Part shown: positions 22,203 to 34,935 of the stretch, one piece after another
Layout: each line of letters opens with the position of its first letter
How positions within the stretch are numbered: the first letter of the stretch is position 1
Assembly: GCF_028009165.1 (NCBI RefSeq)
Contig: NC_079241.1
Coordinates: 2,480,001-2,544,000, forward strand
Length of the DNA stretch: 64,000 nucleotides
Origin: Akanthomyces muscarius
Lineage: Eukaryota; Ascomycota; Sordariomycetes; Hypocreales; Cordycipitaceae
Direction of reading: 5' to 3'
Position numbers and translations under genes: made by a program
Notes under the pieces: generated by a model
Seen by the model: the letters and a program-made list of their open reading frames with translations, nothing else
Told to the model about the DNA's origin: nothing
Database searches by the model: none

Positions 22203-24328
22203 TTGAGAATCGGTAGGTATGAATACGGCAAAAGAATTCAACAATTTAAACTGATTGTTAATACAAAACCATCAGGATGACACTCTTGGTGTCAAATGTG
22301 TGTGACCGCAAGGATGTCGTGGCAGTTGACGAGGTTGAAGTGCCCATTCATAGTACCGATGATACCTCGGTGGCAAGAGTGTAGAATATGCGGTGAGGGC
22401 TTTTAGCAATAGCCTGTTCATCATAATCTTACGGGAGATGATTTGCAGAATGAAGTACAGCCGGACTGTGAGAGGCCCCCGGCAAAGGCATGGATCTTAG
22501 TGCATAGCCAGGTGAAGGCGCTAATAAACTGGCTGGGCCGGAAAACAAGGCGACAGTGGAACAGCAGTCTACAAGGCAGTCTACAGATGTAAGTAGATGT
22601 CTTTCGATTGGCTGTTAATGTGGACTCAACCCAGGTGGCCAGCACACGAACGAGATGATGCTGTCTATGGCACTCGCACAACCATCTATCAGATATAAAG
22701 GACACCCCAAGAGGGCCCGTGGGGAGCGAAGGGGCAGTTAGCCAGGCTAGAAGCGTCAAATTTGGGTAAATAGCGATGCCATGTAGTTTCGCGGAATGTT
22801 CGCCCGCTCGATGAATACCGCCAAGGACGGGATATCTCCGAAGAGGGCATTCCAGTATCGGTAATATCAGACGACGGCCAGGTTAGCGGATGTCCAGGCG
22901 TGCAGCCCCAGTGCGGATCAGAAGCCAACATTCCCCGCTACATCTTCTCCGAGTGTCTCCAAGACGTGCTGACTAGGCGGTGCTCTTGTCAATTACTCGG
23001 CCGACAGGCGAAAGAACTACGGCCCAGGCGCTGTTTGCTGTACTAGAGGAGTCGAGGATCCATTCCCCATTTCCAGGCAAGGCGTGGATCGGCCGATGGT
23101 TCATCAACGTAGCCGTTGTACTATTGGCTACCAGCAAGCGAACGCTCGGGCGTCATTTTTACGAATCACTTTTCCCCATCCAGCGGTGTGAGCCCTGAGG
23201 ATTTCATGGCGCATGGTGCCACCCAAAGACACGTACTCAGTATCACAGATGTGGCTTTCTGCTGGAATATTGTCCGCCTTCTCAAGTCCTACAAGCCCCG
23301 GCACGGCACACACGGGCGGAAAAGTCCAGACCGACAATGGCCCCCGTGAAGCAAGGAAGAGGGGCTGTGAAATGCTACAAGCCTGGAAGAAGCCGCACTT
23401 CCTCGAACGTGTCGACTGGCTGATGATCAACAAAGCAAAAGAGGCCCGGTGCGAGATGCATATGACTACTGAGAAGCCAAGGGAGAATTGCAGCATAACT
23501 AGTCAGTTTCGGAGATGCCGGAATCAACGGGGTTTCTTGTTTCGACACACTAAGCGAGCTGCCATCGCCGTGATTGGCCGTTGCAAGCGAGAGCTGTAAG
23601 CCACTGTTCCGCTGTCGACATGGGCTTCACAGCAACGGCAAACAAGCTGCAGGTTCGCTGAAGCTAGTCCCACACGACGACCGCAGTGGTCGAGCCCCCG
23701 CCGTCCTGGAAAAAATTGGTTGCGGATGGAAATTTCCAACTTCCGGCAGACCACATCTTAACTTCAATGGCGGCGGCGCCACGATCATCTACTCAGTATG
23801 AGGTAATCAGCCTGGTAGGACTTCGTACGTGATTGCCCGGGGTGAAGTTTTTTTCTGGCCATGTCACTGATGGAGCCTCAGCTAAGCGCGCCAGTGTCAG
23901 TCGTGGTGATGTGGTTCAAAGCAGAACTGGAAGGAATGTATATTATTAAAATTCCATGCAGCAACTAGAGCTATGGTAGACTGCGTTTTTTAGAAACCTG
24001 CTCGCCAGGTCCTGTTGATCGTTTCCTGCAAGTAGCTCACGAGAAGCACATGACGGGAAAAACCCGGGTCAGCGTTCCGTTCTGCATGCTCTCAGATACG
24101 TGCTCTTCCCGTGGCGGCCTCGCGAGCATCCAGTCAATTTCTTGCTCTCCAGCCAGCAGATACATCCCTGCCTCAATATGTCACTGATGGAGCCTACCAG
24201 TAAGCTATCGCTGCCAAGGTGGGCTACGCATCACCCCGTGAGCAACAGCTGCATAGAGTATACGTTCGCTTAATGTGGCTGCCTAATGTAACACACCAGA
24301 AAGAGGGAGAAAAGGCACACCGTATATC
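22203..24328. other. Gene-poor interval between APH-like gene and TAN1
   Basis: This 2.1-kb gap has no recognisable gene. It contains an open frame without ATG at 22774-23043 on the plus strand (90 codons) and an 18-bp direct repeat at 23861 and 24178. Short open frames on both strands between 22421 and 23800 have no familiar motif. The first few hundred bases should include the promoter of the APH-like gene, and the last part the TAN1 3' UTR. Confidence 0.5.
23861..24195. repeat. 18-bp direct repeat pair
   Basis: ATGTCACTGATGGAGCCT occurs at 23861-23878 and again at 24178-24195, in the same orientation, 317 bp apart. Both copies are followed within 10 bp by a short similar TAAGC-containing tail. 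The sequence between copies shows no open frame of note. Confidence 0.75.
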
Positions 24329-25693
24329 TTACGCCTCGCTGGATTCCTTCTTTGTGGACGATTTCTCGGCATCGCCCTGGGTTGCGCCGCTCTTTTGCTT
24401 CGGAATCATCCCGTAGAGCGAGTTCATGTTGTAGCGCTTGAGCTCTTCCCACTGCGGACCGTCGACAACGGAGATACTACAAAACAGCTACAGAAAACAG
24501 AGCGTGTTAGCAAAAGACATGGCTTCCTGAAGAAGAAACAAATATGTCCCGCTTTCTGTACTCGTACAGCGTGGCGGCGTGGCCACTAAGGGATGAATAC
24601 AAGCGTCGAATACGTACCTGGAAAATCTCCACCAGGATAACCTTATCCGCACTTGATAGATTGACTTTGTGCTTTGTGTCAACCAGGCTGGCAATTCTTT
24701 TAATCACCTCTTCCGACTTGAAGGTATTGTGATTGCGGATATTGTGCCGAATTGCGTACTGCGTGGGTGCACCGTATTAGCAGAGTTTAACCATTCACCC
24801 ACAATATAGGTGTTCAAGTCTTACCGTAAAAGGCTCGCCAGCGCTATTGGTTGTCTCGGAAGCTGTGCGCTCTTTCGATAGTCCCGCAGTGACGCTGTCG
24901 TCGCTCTCAGAAATGAGCTCGAAATACGGCGCCAACACTTGACGGGCAACCCTCTCAATGCCCTTTTCCGTCGCCTTGTCGGTATTGAAGACTGGCGTGA
25001 GGCGATTGATGTATTTGCACTTGCGCTCTCTGGGATCGGGGCACTTCTGGGCGTCCTCGCACATCTTCCTGACCAACGCATATGGCTCCACTGGTTTAAT
25101 GGTCTTCATGAAGAAGACACATTCGATGCCAGCATTGATTGGTCTGAAAACACCCTTTTTCGTGGATCTCTCGCGGGGCACTTTCATGGCTGCGAGCTCT
25201 TTCTCAATAGAGGCTTCAATGTCCAGCTCCTCATCCTCGTCCTCAGCCTTCTCGTGTTCGTCAGATGGCTTTGGGATGCCGTACATGCTCTCGCCGTACT
25301 GCGTAGAATGTCTGTTAGTTGCCATTCCTGGAACTGTTCTCCGAGTCCAAGACATTTATCTGGCATTAAGTGAATCTATCACTGCCATCATACCTCATCG
25401 CAAAGCTCAGAGAATTCTTTGAACGCCCTTGTGTTCATGCCTCTGGCGTATGTTACCCAGATTCCTTCATCGCCAACATCCAGCGAGCTGCCCATCTCAA
25501 CCCGACCAGCCATCTTCGTCTTTTGCTGCGGCGTTTTCCACTTTCCCGCAGTGCTCCCCTGCGACCGAAGAAGATGCTGTTAGCCCGCAAACGCAGCAGG
25601 AGGGAAGGGCCAACTGTTACTCACCTTGCTTTTTTTGTGAGCCGGGCCCGCCCCCGACAGTCCCTGCTTGCGTTTGTTCTGATTATCGCTCAT
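24329..25693 (-). CDS. TAN1: tRNA acetylation cofactor TAN1 (THUMP domain)
   Basis: THUMP-domain protein that binds tRNA and is needed, with the acetyltransferase Kre33/NAT10, for N4-acetylcytidine at position 12 of tRNA-Ser and tRNA-Leu. Exons 25625-25693, 25394-25558, 24825-25298, 24618-24758 and 24329-24487 all close in frame, giving 335 aa. Features: a Lys-rich N-terminus (MSDNQNKRKQG), the segment GIWVTYARGMNTRAFKEF, an acidic linker (EDEDEELDIEASIEKEL), the stretch GIECVFFMKTIKPVEPYALV, then the THUMP core KYINRLTPVFNT, YAIRHNIRNHN, VDTKHKVNLSSADKVILVEIF and SISVVDGPQWEELKRYNMN. All splice acceptors end in AG with short T-rich tracts. Confidence 0.94.
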
Positions 25694-25990
25694 GTTCGAT
25701 ATTATGTATGTGAATATGAATTCACTCCAGGGTGACCTCGTCGAATGCTGCTGTTACTGGCGCATCTGATGAGACAGGTTGGAAAAGTTAGTTTTTTTCT
25801 TTGGCGCGCTGTTTGGTGTGGATCCCAGTTCGACACGCAGCATGCAATATTGTGTTTGCTACGTGCGCGCAGAGTAAACCGCGAAATTTATTTGTGATTC
25901 AGGTACGATTAAGAATAAAAAAACTGCCCTATTTTAATCTAAATCCAATTAAATTATTAGGCGAAGAATAGACGCAGAGTCTTTGGCTCT

Positions 25991-27878
25991 TTAGTCTCGT
26001 TCTGCATTTGTCTTCGCACTGGCCTCCGCCGTTGTAACCAGGGCTGATGGCGCGTCTTCTTTGGGCATAATCACTTCTACAAATTGAAGTCGATCGGCCG
26101 AGTTGAAAGTTGAGTCCGTCAAAAGTTTGTTGAGCTCGGACTTTGTTCTGACAACATGTTTGGCAGAAGTCTTTGAGCCTCCCATGACATCAACAAGAGC
26201 GGTATAGTCCCACCCGTTAATATCATTGTATTCCGCATCCATACCATGGATATACCTTTCAATCGTGTAACCATCATTATTCAGAAGGAATCTGTAAGAT
26301 TGTTAGAGAGTTGAGACGCTTGATAGAAATTACGACTGACATGATGGGTTTTAAACCGTGTCGGATCATGGTACTGAGCTCCTGAGCAGTGAGTTGGAAT
26401 GATCCATCTCCAACGAAGAGAATGGTGCGACGATTGCCTCCCATATCCTTAGCTGCCAGACAAGCTCCCTGAGCAGCACCAACAGACCACCCAATACTGC
26501 CCCAAAGAACCTGACTGAGAGCAGTGACTCCAGCTGGGAACTTGGAGCTCCAAATGCCAAAGTTTGCAGTGCCTGTCTCCGTAACTACAATATCGTTCTT
26601 GGAGAAGAATTCGCCCACGCGTGGCCAGAACCAAGCTTGAAAGATAGTCGAACTTCCATCGTCATTCTCCTTGACCTCATTTGTAACGGCCGGGACTTGG
26701 ATGACAGAAAGTTGACTGGAGTCCAGCGTATCAATGAGTCTGCGGAGAACGCCCTTCATCCGGGCACCTGGGTATGTTGAGTAGTGAATAATGCAGTGAT
26801 CGCTATGCAAATCAATCATATTGAGCTTAGAGGTACGAAACGAGAAGCCCGCAGTATTGAAATCACTCTAAAGTATGTCAGAAAAACATGGTAGAAGATT
26901 GCGGCGCAAAGCAGCACTATACCTGTAGAGCACCGATGGACAGGATCGAATCGGAGGACTCGACTGCTTCCTTGACACTGTATGGCCGGGAGCCTTCGCC
27001 AGCATACACGCCACCGTAATTAGGGTGATCTTCATTGATCGCGCTCTTACCCATCGGCGTGACGAAGACGGGGAGCTTCGTTTTCGCGAGCAGCTTATGG
27101 ACTTCATCCAGGACGCGATGGCGAATTGCGCAAGCATCAATGAGAACCACAGGAGACTTTGCAGAGTTGAGATTTCGCAGAATGACGTCAACAATATACG
27201 CCTCCTGTTCTGGATCGTTGCAGGGATCAGAAAGATCAATTGGCGTTTCCAGTCGCTGCCCCTCAATCTTGGCAGTAACCATGTCGGTTGGCAGCATGAT
27301 GTACACCGGTCGCGACTGAACAAAACACTCACGCAGAGCATGGTCAATTTGGACAGCAATATCCTGAGGGTCGTTGAGCTTTGCAACATTGCAGGATACA
27401 TTGGAGCTCATGTTTGCAAAGACATTGTAGTCTCCGTTTCCTAGGGTGTGATGGAGAAGCATGCCCTGCTTCTGCGAGCGAGTAGAGGGACAACCAACGA
27501 TATGGACCACAGGAATATGCTCGGAAAACGCCCCGGCAAGGCCGTTGATGGCAGAAAGCTCACCAACACCAAACGTTGTGACCACAGCACCAATGGCCAT
27601 GATACGAGCGTAGCCATCAGCAGCATAAGCTATAAGACCAAGGTTCAGCTTCGGTTAATAGAGAAGATAAGAAGGTTTACTAATTACGTACCGGCATTTA
27701 GCTCATTAACACTTCCGACCCATTTCAAGTGAGCTTTTGGGAGATAGTCGAGGGCAACCAAGTTGTAGTCGCCCGGAACGCCATGCACCGAGCGGACGCC
27801 TATTTCATACAGGCGACGAAACAAGTATTCCGCAACGTCGAGCGGTGCCTTGAGGTTCTGCACTCTGATGTCTGCCAT
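25991..27878 (-). CDS. PDC1: Pyruvate decarboxylase
   Basis: Thiamine-diphosphate- and Mg-dependent enzyme that converts pyruvate to acetaldehyde and CO2, the first step of ethanol formation and of the cytosolic acetyl-CoA bypass. Exons 27692-27878, 26923-27629, 26341-26867 and 25991-26291 join in frame to 573 aa. Catalytic landmarks are intact: GVPGDYNL (Asp), [14 protein letters not shown] with the cofactor-activating Glu59, the His-His pair in [13 protein letters not shown], the ThDP motif [13 protein letters not shown] followed by [10 protein letters not shown], and the active-site Glu in [14 protein letters not shown]. The C-terminus ends AKTNAERD. A filamentous-fungal PDC of normal length; the symbol indicates the family and not proven one-to-one orthology. 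Confidence 0.95.
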
Positions 27879-28528
27879 AGTTGTTGCTAGGATAAATTGC
27901 CGCAGTCGCTCTGTCTGAGTCTGCTCTGGAAGCAGTAGTATAAGTGGAGCGAAAACGATTCGGATCGAAGTTTTGACAAGTGTGACGTCTCTGAGAGTGT
28001 AATGTATCGTCCGCCGGCGTGTTGAGTATTGGTAGAGAAGATCTATTCGGGCCAATATCGAGGGTAAATATCAGGGAAGGAAAAATCTCCCACCTCCGAT
28101 CCCCCCAGCAGATAGCTTTAGTTGCCCCTCAGCTCCGAGCTTCGGGAATGGTGATGCAACCATCCAGCAAGACACGCCACTGTGAGTTCGCCGCCCCACT
28201 GAAGACGGTTCGGCCGGAAACGACAGACGGTCTTCCAACAGAAAACGTCCGATGAAAAGTATGGGTTTCCCTTTTTGTCATTTGGCAGACTATTGCCAGT
28301 GTATTAATGTTGAGTGAAGAGATAGTTTGCCCTTCCTTCCCCTGCTCGACTGCTCGTGCTAGGCCGGATATCTGTCCATCATCATGTACGCATGGCCCGG
28401 CCTACAAAACATCGTCATCAATGCGAGCCAACCTGAGCTGAGGCTGAGAATACGCCGTCTATCTAGAGAACCATCATAATTTACATAGCATACACATACC
28501 GTAACCTACAAGTTTGCCCCCTATATTT
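27879..28528. promoter_or_regulatory. PDC promoter region and ERV1 3' flank
   Basis: Both neighbours are on the minus strand, so this gap holds the upstream region of PDC and the 3' UTR of ERV1. CT-rich sense-strand tracts near 27900-27960 suit a PDC leader. No open frame or repeat of note. Confidence 0.5.
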
Positions 28529-29150
28529 CTAATCGCAACGACCGTCCTTCGGCCCAGTCTTCCATCGCTCCAGCCACTTGGAGCAGTCAAACTCCTTCTT
28601 GCCGAGCTTCCGGTTGACATCGTTGTGTGCGCTGCACATCCACTGGCCGAATTCGTCGCGGCTCGTGACTTTGGGCACCCTCTTCACAATGTATGACTGA
28701 AAGTCTTCGGCGCACACCCAGCATGGGTACAGCTTGGAGAAGAGATCCACGAAGCGCAGCATGTCCGCCTGTTGCGTGCGCGACGGCGTGTCCGGATATG
28801 TCGCTGCAATGGTGTGCAGAAGCGTCCACGAGCTGCGGCCTAGCATCTCAACATCAGGAGGGCAATCGGCGCGGGAGTCGGTCGTCGTCGTAGCAGGTTT
28901 GTCGCCCTTTACTCTTTGCTTGGTTTGCGCGGCCCACGCCGAGAACGCGGCGCCAGAAGTGCATGATCGACACCTGGACGAGGAAATTTCGTTAATTTAG
29001 CCACTCGAAGCAATAAGCCGGAAGAACTGCTACTCACGGCTTGCCATCTTTGTCCAGAACAACGCCCTTTGGGTGCTTTGGCTGCTCTCCTACATGCGCG
29101 GTAGCCACTGGGGCGGCCTCGACGGTGTCCTTTCTCGCTTCCTCCACCAT
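28529..29150 (-). CDS. ERV1: Mitochondrial FAD-linked sulfhydryl oxidase ERV1
   Basis: Flavoprotein of the mitochondrial intermembrane space that reoxidises Mia40 and passes electrons to cytochrome c, driving oxidative protein import. Exons 29038-29150 and 28529-28973 join in frame (64-nt intron) to 185 aa, close to yeast Erv1 (189 aa). It has the N-terminal shuttle pair CRSC, the FAD helix start LGRSSWTLLHTIAATYPD, the active-site CWVC followed by AEDF, and the structural Cys pair in MCSAHNDVNRKLGKKEFDC, ending CSKWLERWKTG. The start at 29150 (MVEEARKD) is preferred by length; an in-frame frame stays open to an ATG at 29336, which would add 62 mostly basic residues. It diverges from HEM4. 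Confidence 0.93.
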
Positions 29151-29640
29151 CGCGGTGGCTTCAAGGCGCCAAGAACCTTTAAAAGTGAGGAGTTGTGTCA
29201 GTGGCCAACCGGAACGCAGGCGTGTATGTCGAAGGTCTGTAGCTGCCTGGTGCAGATTTATACCTAATACATGCCAGCGATAAACTCGTGCCCCACTGGC
29301 TCTCCAACATATGATGTGCTTTTTGCTGGATGGCATTGTGGCAAATCATGCCACAGTGGAGCTGAAATTGTTAAACAACACTGGCGCATAGAAAGAACTC
29401 ATAAATCTTAGGCAGTTTTCAAAATTCTCTTTTTAGTTTAGGCAACACCTCATAAAGACATGAGAGCCAGCTTCCCTGACACTGTTCGTGACTAGACCCA
29501 CAAGCTTCGCTGCCATATCTCAACTTCAACTCTCCGCCATTATGACAATCTTAGCGCCTTTCAATACTTTTCTGACGGGTGTCAATCACCGCCCTTCCAT
29601 CCAAAACTTGGCACACTAGCATAAGATTGGCAGACGCGCT
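29151..29640. promoter_or_regulatory. Divergent promoter region, ERV1 / HEM4
   Basis: This 490-bp gap separates the preferred ERV1 start (minus) from the HEM4 start (plus). It includes the possible ERV1 N-terminal extension at 29151-29336 and a fairly AT-rich core at 29340-29460. It must carry both promoters. Confidence 0.55.
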
Positions 29641-30606
29641 ATGGCACTGGTAGACCAAGCAGCCGAAGGAGAGCCACCTGTTCCTGTGCTTCTTCTAAAG
29701 ACTCAATCGACACCAGGCGACTCATACCATGACAAGCTCACAGCAGCTCGGTTACCTAACGGACGACGGCTCACTCCTATATTCGTGCCGGTGATGCTGC
29801 ACAAATTTGATGACGATGGCCTCGACGCGCTGCGCAGCCTTTTACGAGACCAAAAGATCAGCAACCGACCTGATGCCGCCTTTGGTGGCTTGATCTTTAC
29901 ATCGCAGCGTGCTGTCGAAGCTTTCACGCACGTTGTAAACAGCGAAAAGACGATGCAAGCATATGAGTGGCCACACCTACAGGAAATTCCCATCTATAGC
30001 GTCGGACCGGCTACAACGCGCGCGCTAAGCGCTGTGTCCCAGGACCCCCCGCTGAAGGTATTCGGCGAGCACACGGGTAACGGCGAGGCCCTCGCGCACT
30101 ACATGCTCGACCATTACAGCGCGTGGTATCGTGAGAGGCCAACGAATCCGCCACTTCTATTCCTCGTGGGCGAGCAGCGCCGCGATGTCATCCCCAAGAC
30201 GCTGATGGACCCGTCGCTGGCGGCCGCCCGCCGCATCGTGGTGACGGAGAAGGTAGTTTATGGTACTGGCGTCATGGAGTCGTTCCCTGCCGACTTTGAC
30301 AAAGAGCTCACGGCCGTGGCAGTCATGCGCCATGGGACCTCGCCGCTACCGTCGCGGTGGGTTGTTGTCTTTTCGCCGACGGGCTGCGATAGCATGCTTC
30401 GTGGATTGGGAATGCTGGACGAGGCGGGCAAGGCTATCCCTGACAGTCGAGATGGCAAAACATTCATCGCCACCATTGGGCCTACGACAAGAGATTTTCT
30501 GATTGGTACATTTGGTTTTCACCCAGACGTGTGCGCAGCAAAACCGAGCCCAGAGGGCATATTGGAGGGTATAGCCGAATTTGAAGCACAGGTAGTATTA
30601 AAATGA
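29641..30606 (+). CDS. HEM4: Uroporphyrinogen-III synthase
   Basis: Cytosolic enzyme that cyclises hydroxymethylbilane with inversion of ring D to form uroporphyrinogen III in heme synthesis. Intronless, 321 aa. Two-domain HemD fold motifs are visible: the N-terminal PVLLLKTQST, GLIFTSQRAVEAF (about residues 80-92), the hinge YSVGPATTRALSAV (about 119-132), FGEHTGNGEALAHYM, LFLVGEQRRDVIPK, WVVVFSPTGCDSML and the C-terminal FIATIGPTTRDFL with PSPEGILEGI. A stop lies at 30604-30606, facing the OXR1 3' end 254 bp away. Confidence 0.93.
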   Translation: MALVDQAAEGEPPVPVLLLKTQSTPGDSYHDKLTAARLPNGRRLTPIFVPVMLHKFDDDGLDALRSLLRDQKISNRPDAAFGGLIFTSQRAVEAFTHVVNSEKTMQAYEWPHLQEIPIYSVGPATTRALSAVSQDPPLKVFGEHTGNGEALAHYMLDHYSAWYRERPTNPPLLFLVGEQRRDVIPKTLMDPSLAAARRIVVTEKVVYGTGVMESFPADFDKELTAVAVMRHGTSPLPSRWVVVFSPTGCDSMLRGLGMLDEAGKAIPDSRDGKTFIATIGPTTRDFLIGTFGFHPDVCAAKPSPEGILEGIAEFEAQVVLK

Positions 30607-30860
30607 AAAACAATTATCGTATGATTCCCCCCCCTGTCCATTGTCTTGACAGTGTTTCCAAGCCAAGTAAAGACAAGAGCGAAGAAAATTTCCAAGTCAA
30701 CCCAAAACAAAGGTTTCCGAGATTCAGGCCGTAAATCTTCCTCCAAAATTCACCGTGCCCAAGTATGTGGGAGTAAGATTTCTTTACAAGAACGCCACTG
30801 ACGCCGAATATACGCCCAGTCAAAATACGGCTCCCATAGATGTACATGCGCATCTCTACT

Positions 30861-31744
30861 TTATGCACCTAGAACCCAGAGCTCAACACCCACGACGCTA
30901 AATTTATGCCCGACGTCACTCAGCGGTTCGTTGCCAAAGGTCTCGCACATGGAACTGTGGCCAACGTCGAGCGAGTCGTCCAGCCAGAGGCCGTAGTGGC
31001 CGCCACCCGAGCCGACGCTCAGATAACCGGCCTCGCAGTGGATATAAAAGTCATTCAGGCCGCTGTAAGGGAATGCCTTGAAGCGGATCGTCTCGAGGGA
31101 GCCGGGCGTCGAGGTACCGTCGCGGTGCGCCGCCGCCAGCGTTGTGCTGCGGGTCAGGTTTGTGGTATCGGCCGACGGCGGGGGAGGCAGGGACGTCAGC
31201 GTCGACGCACGCCACAGAAAGCACTCGCCATTTCCAAAGTACGATGGTGCCGGGTGTGGGTGTTCGGAGAGGTATGCGCCAAAGGTCTGTTTTATTTTCA
31301 TTGTCAGCACCAACGTCACCACTTTCTTCAAGAAGATGTCACGGAAGGAAAACGTACTCCGCCTTCTTGATCCTGCACAACCAGGACAAAGCCTATTCGC
31401 CTTCCCTCGTATGCTCTGCATTTTTGATACAGTGTGCTCAGGCTCGAGCCGTCCTGCTCCAGGCTGTACACGAGGTTCCAGTCCTCGACGATGCGTAGCC
31501 TCTCAGGCACCATGTTGCGGATCTCCTCGGCGACAGCATTGCTCAAAAGCCGCGAGTCAGCGGGAGTATTGTCTTTGTAGCCGTTCAGAACTATTGGGTC
31601 GAGTGGCGGGGGGCGAAACGGACTGGCCGTGTGCCGTGTCGGGTTGAAGACATCATTGACGCCATCCTTGCGATGATGGAGGCCGTCTTGACTCTGGTTG
31701 ACGTCGGTGTCCTCGCTGGAGAATCGCCGTATTAGGCCAAACAT
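30861..31744 (-). CDS. OXR1: TLDc-domain oxidation resistance protein OXR1
   Basis: TLDc proteins protect against oxidative stress; yeast Oxr1 also promotes V-ATPase disassembly. Exons 31358-31744 and 30861-31286 join in frame across a 71-nt intron to 270 aa. The TLDc domain fills most of the protein from about residue 75: LEQDGSSLSTLYQKCRAYEG, the conserved VVQDQEGGTFGAYL spanning the splice site, YFGNGECFLWR, the C-terminal YFIHC-like FYIHCEAGYLSVGSGGGHYGLWLDD, CETFGNEPLS and the final VVGVELWVLGA. An insert rich in Pro/Thr/Ser follows SADTTNLTRS, as in fungal homologues. Confidence 0.94.
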
Positions 31745-32500
31745 ATTGCATGAAGATTATGTATGTGTTTGTGTATATGATTGTTGTGTAAATGTGTCGT
31801 CTTCTCGGGGCTCGCTTATGTCGGCGAATCGGACGAACACCTCTCTGTAGATGACTTGCGAACGGCCCTCTGGAGTATAAATCGCGGAGTAATCTCCTTG
31901 CCACCGTTATAGAAACGTATTGCAGAATAAAATGCCAAAGTGAGGTGGCCAGATGTGAAAGCTAAGCTCCCTTTGCGAAGTAGTCGAGCGAAGCCTGTCA
32001 TGGACAGCTGTCGCCAAGGTGGGGCGCTTCTGGCTTGATCTTGGCGGGGTCTGTCGTCCTTCTACCGAATCGCCCCTCAACGACTCTCCAGCTGCGGAGC
32101 GCCTGAAGCCGCACAACTCAAGCTATGAATAATTGACAGTGATTCAACTTTCAGAAATGTTGTGAATAAAAAAAGGAATGAGTCTCAACTACAAAGCGTT
32201 GCAAAGACCAAATGCTTAAACTATCAAATAGAAAAAAATTCATGATGCCGTGTCTTCATGCTTGCGTATGGCACTCTGTATTTCATCCAAGTTGGTGTAT
32301 ATCCGCTTTCTTGCTTCTTCGTCGTCCTGAATAACCAGTAGACATGTGTAATTCATGACATGCAGCGCTTCACAATGGCAAAATGAATTGCACTTCTCCC
32401 AGCGACCCAAGGTCCAGCCTGATGGGCCTAGTTCTTCTCAGCCCCGAGTATGCGCACGAGTGGCAAATAGCAGGAGGAACATCTTGATAACAGGAAATGT
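31745..32500. promoter_or_regulatory. OXR1 promoter region and MAP kinase 3' flank
   Basis: Both neighbours are minus-strand. The part near 31745-31800 is AT-rich with GTATATGA-like sequence that could serve in the OXR1 promoter; the part at 32120-32500 probably includes the MAP kinase 3' UTR. No coding signal. Confidence 0.5.
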
Positions 32501-33777
<1,277 letters not shown>

Positions 33778-34533
33778 GATTGATGGCGGGGTAGCGCAAT
33801 CGCTCAAGAGGTCGGCCGAGAAGAGCTGTGGAGGGCTTTTCCCAAGTTCTGAGTATCGACTTTCAGTTCTTTTGCAAGTTACTGACCGAGAGGAAGATCA
33901 AAAAGCTTTTTTTGGCGCAGGAAAACCTGTCAGTTGGCCACGAGGTGCAGGCGCTAGGACGAGAGTTCGAAGCTGTCGATGAAAGAAAGCTGAGCGCTGT
34001 GGAGGGGTTTATTTCACTGATGAATGGGCCAAAAGTTCCCCGCTCGGGCCTCGTTTTGTGGAGGAATGTTGCTTCTTGTAGCCCCAGGGTATCGCTCGAT
34101 ACGAATAGACGTCGTGGATTCTGCTCTGTCCGGTACTGGTAGGCTTACTGGACGAGTATAGTCCAAGCTTCGTGTGTCAAGAAGACTCTTCTTTCAGGTA
34201 TTTTACTTTTTTGCCTTTCGCGCTTCGTGTAAGTAGTGTTTCGAAAGGCCGGCACAGAGTCTTTTCGACCCGCTAGGATCAATCTGCAGCGGCGCGAGGT
34301 AATAGGTAAACAGAGGCAACAAGCAAACAAGCGCCAGACGAAATAAACAAGGTCAGGTGGGCATCGACGCTCGTTTTGTACGTCTACACGGACACTAACT
34401 TGGGCCTTTCAACAAATCTCAGAAATTGGCCAGGGACATCGGGGTGAGGAGCATGGGCCTAGGCACAGCAGCGCAACGCAACCTGAATCGCTGTGTGGAT
34501 AATGACAGTCCAGGCCAGCCGCCAGGTAGCAAG
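33778..34533. promoter_or_regulatory. 5' leader and promoter of the MAP kinase gene
   Basis: Upstream of the MAP kinase start, with mixed CT- and AG-rich tracts on either strand and no recognisable open frame. Some of this is likely 5' UTR, since MAP kinase genes of this class often have long leaders; that is inference. Confidence 0.45.
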
Positions 34534-34935
34534 TACCTACCTAAGTAGTAGGTAGTACGGAGTAGACAGTACCTACCTTAGGTAGGTAGGTAGGTACCTT
34601 AACAGCCCACGACGTAACCCAAGCCAGCCAGCCAGGGCCGTCCCGCCCTACAGCGCTTTTACTGGGCCGGTTTGACACAGAAAGGCCCCTCCCGGCAAAA
34701 TCAAGCCACACTGTTTGGGGGTGCTGCCAGCCAAACGAGCCTACCTACCTACCATCCTACTGGTACTACAGTGATGTACAACCTACAGCAGGGTGTACCT
34801 AAGCACGCTAATAAGATAGGCACCTAGGCAGGTGTGTAGGTAGGTAGGTAGTCAGTAGTCAACTTACTGTGCCTACTTACATACCTAGGTACATAGGTAG
34901 AATCCTAACCTACGTAGGTAGGACCAATGCCAGTG
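34534..34935. repeat. GGTAGGTA / ACCTAGGT repeat block B
   Basis: Imperfect arrays of TACCTACC and GGTAGGTA with the palindrome ACCTAGGT, notably at 34535-34600, 34740-34755, 34821-34855 and 34880-34925. The same units as in block A, separated by a unique GC-rich stretch at 34610-34735. It lies upstream of the MAP kinase gene. Confidence 0.8.

Noticed and set aside
23213..23599. 128-codon plus-strand frame in the 22-24 kb gap
   Set aside because: It overlaps an equally long minus-strand frame and shows no motif; no splice signals connect it to others.
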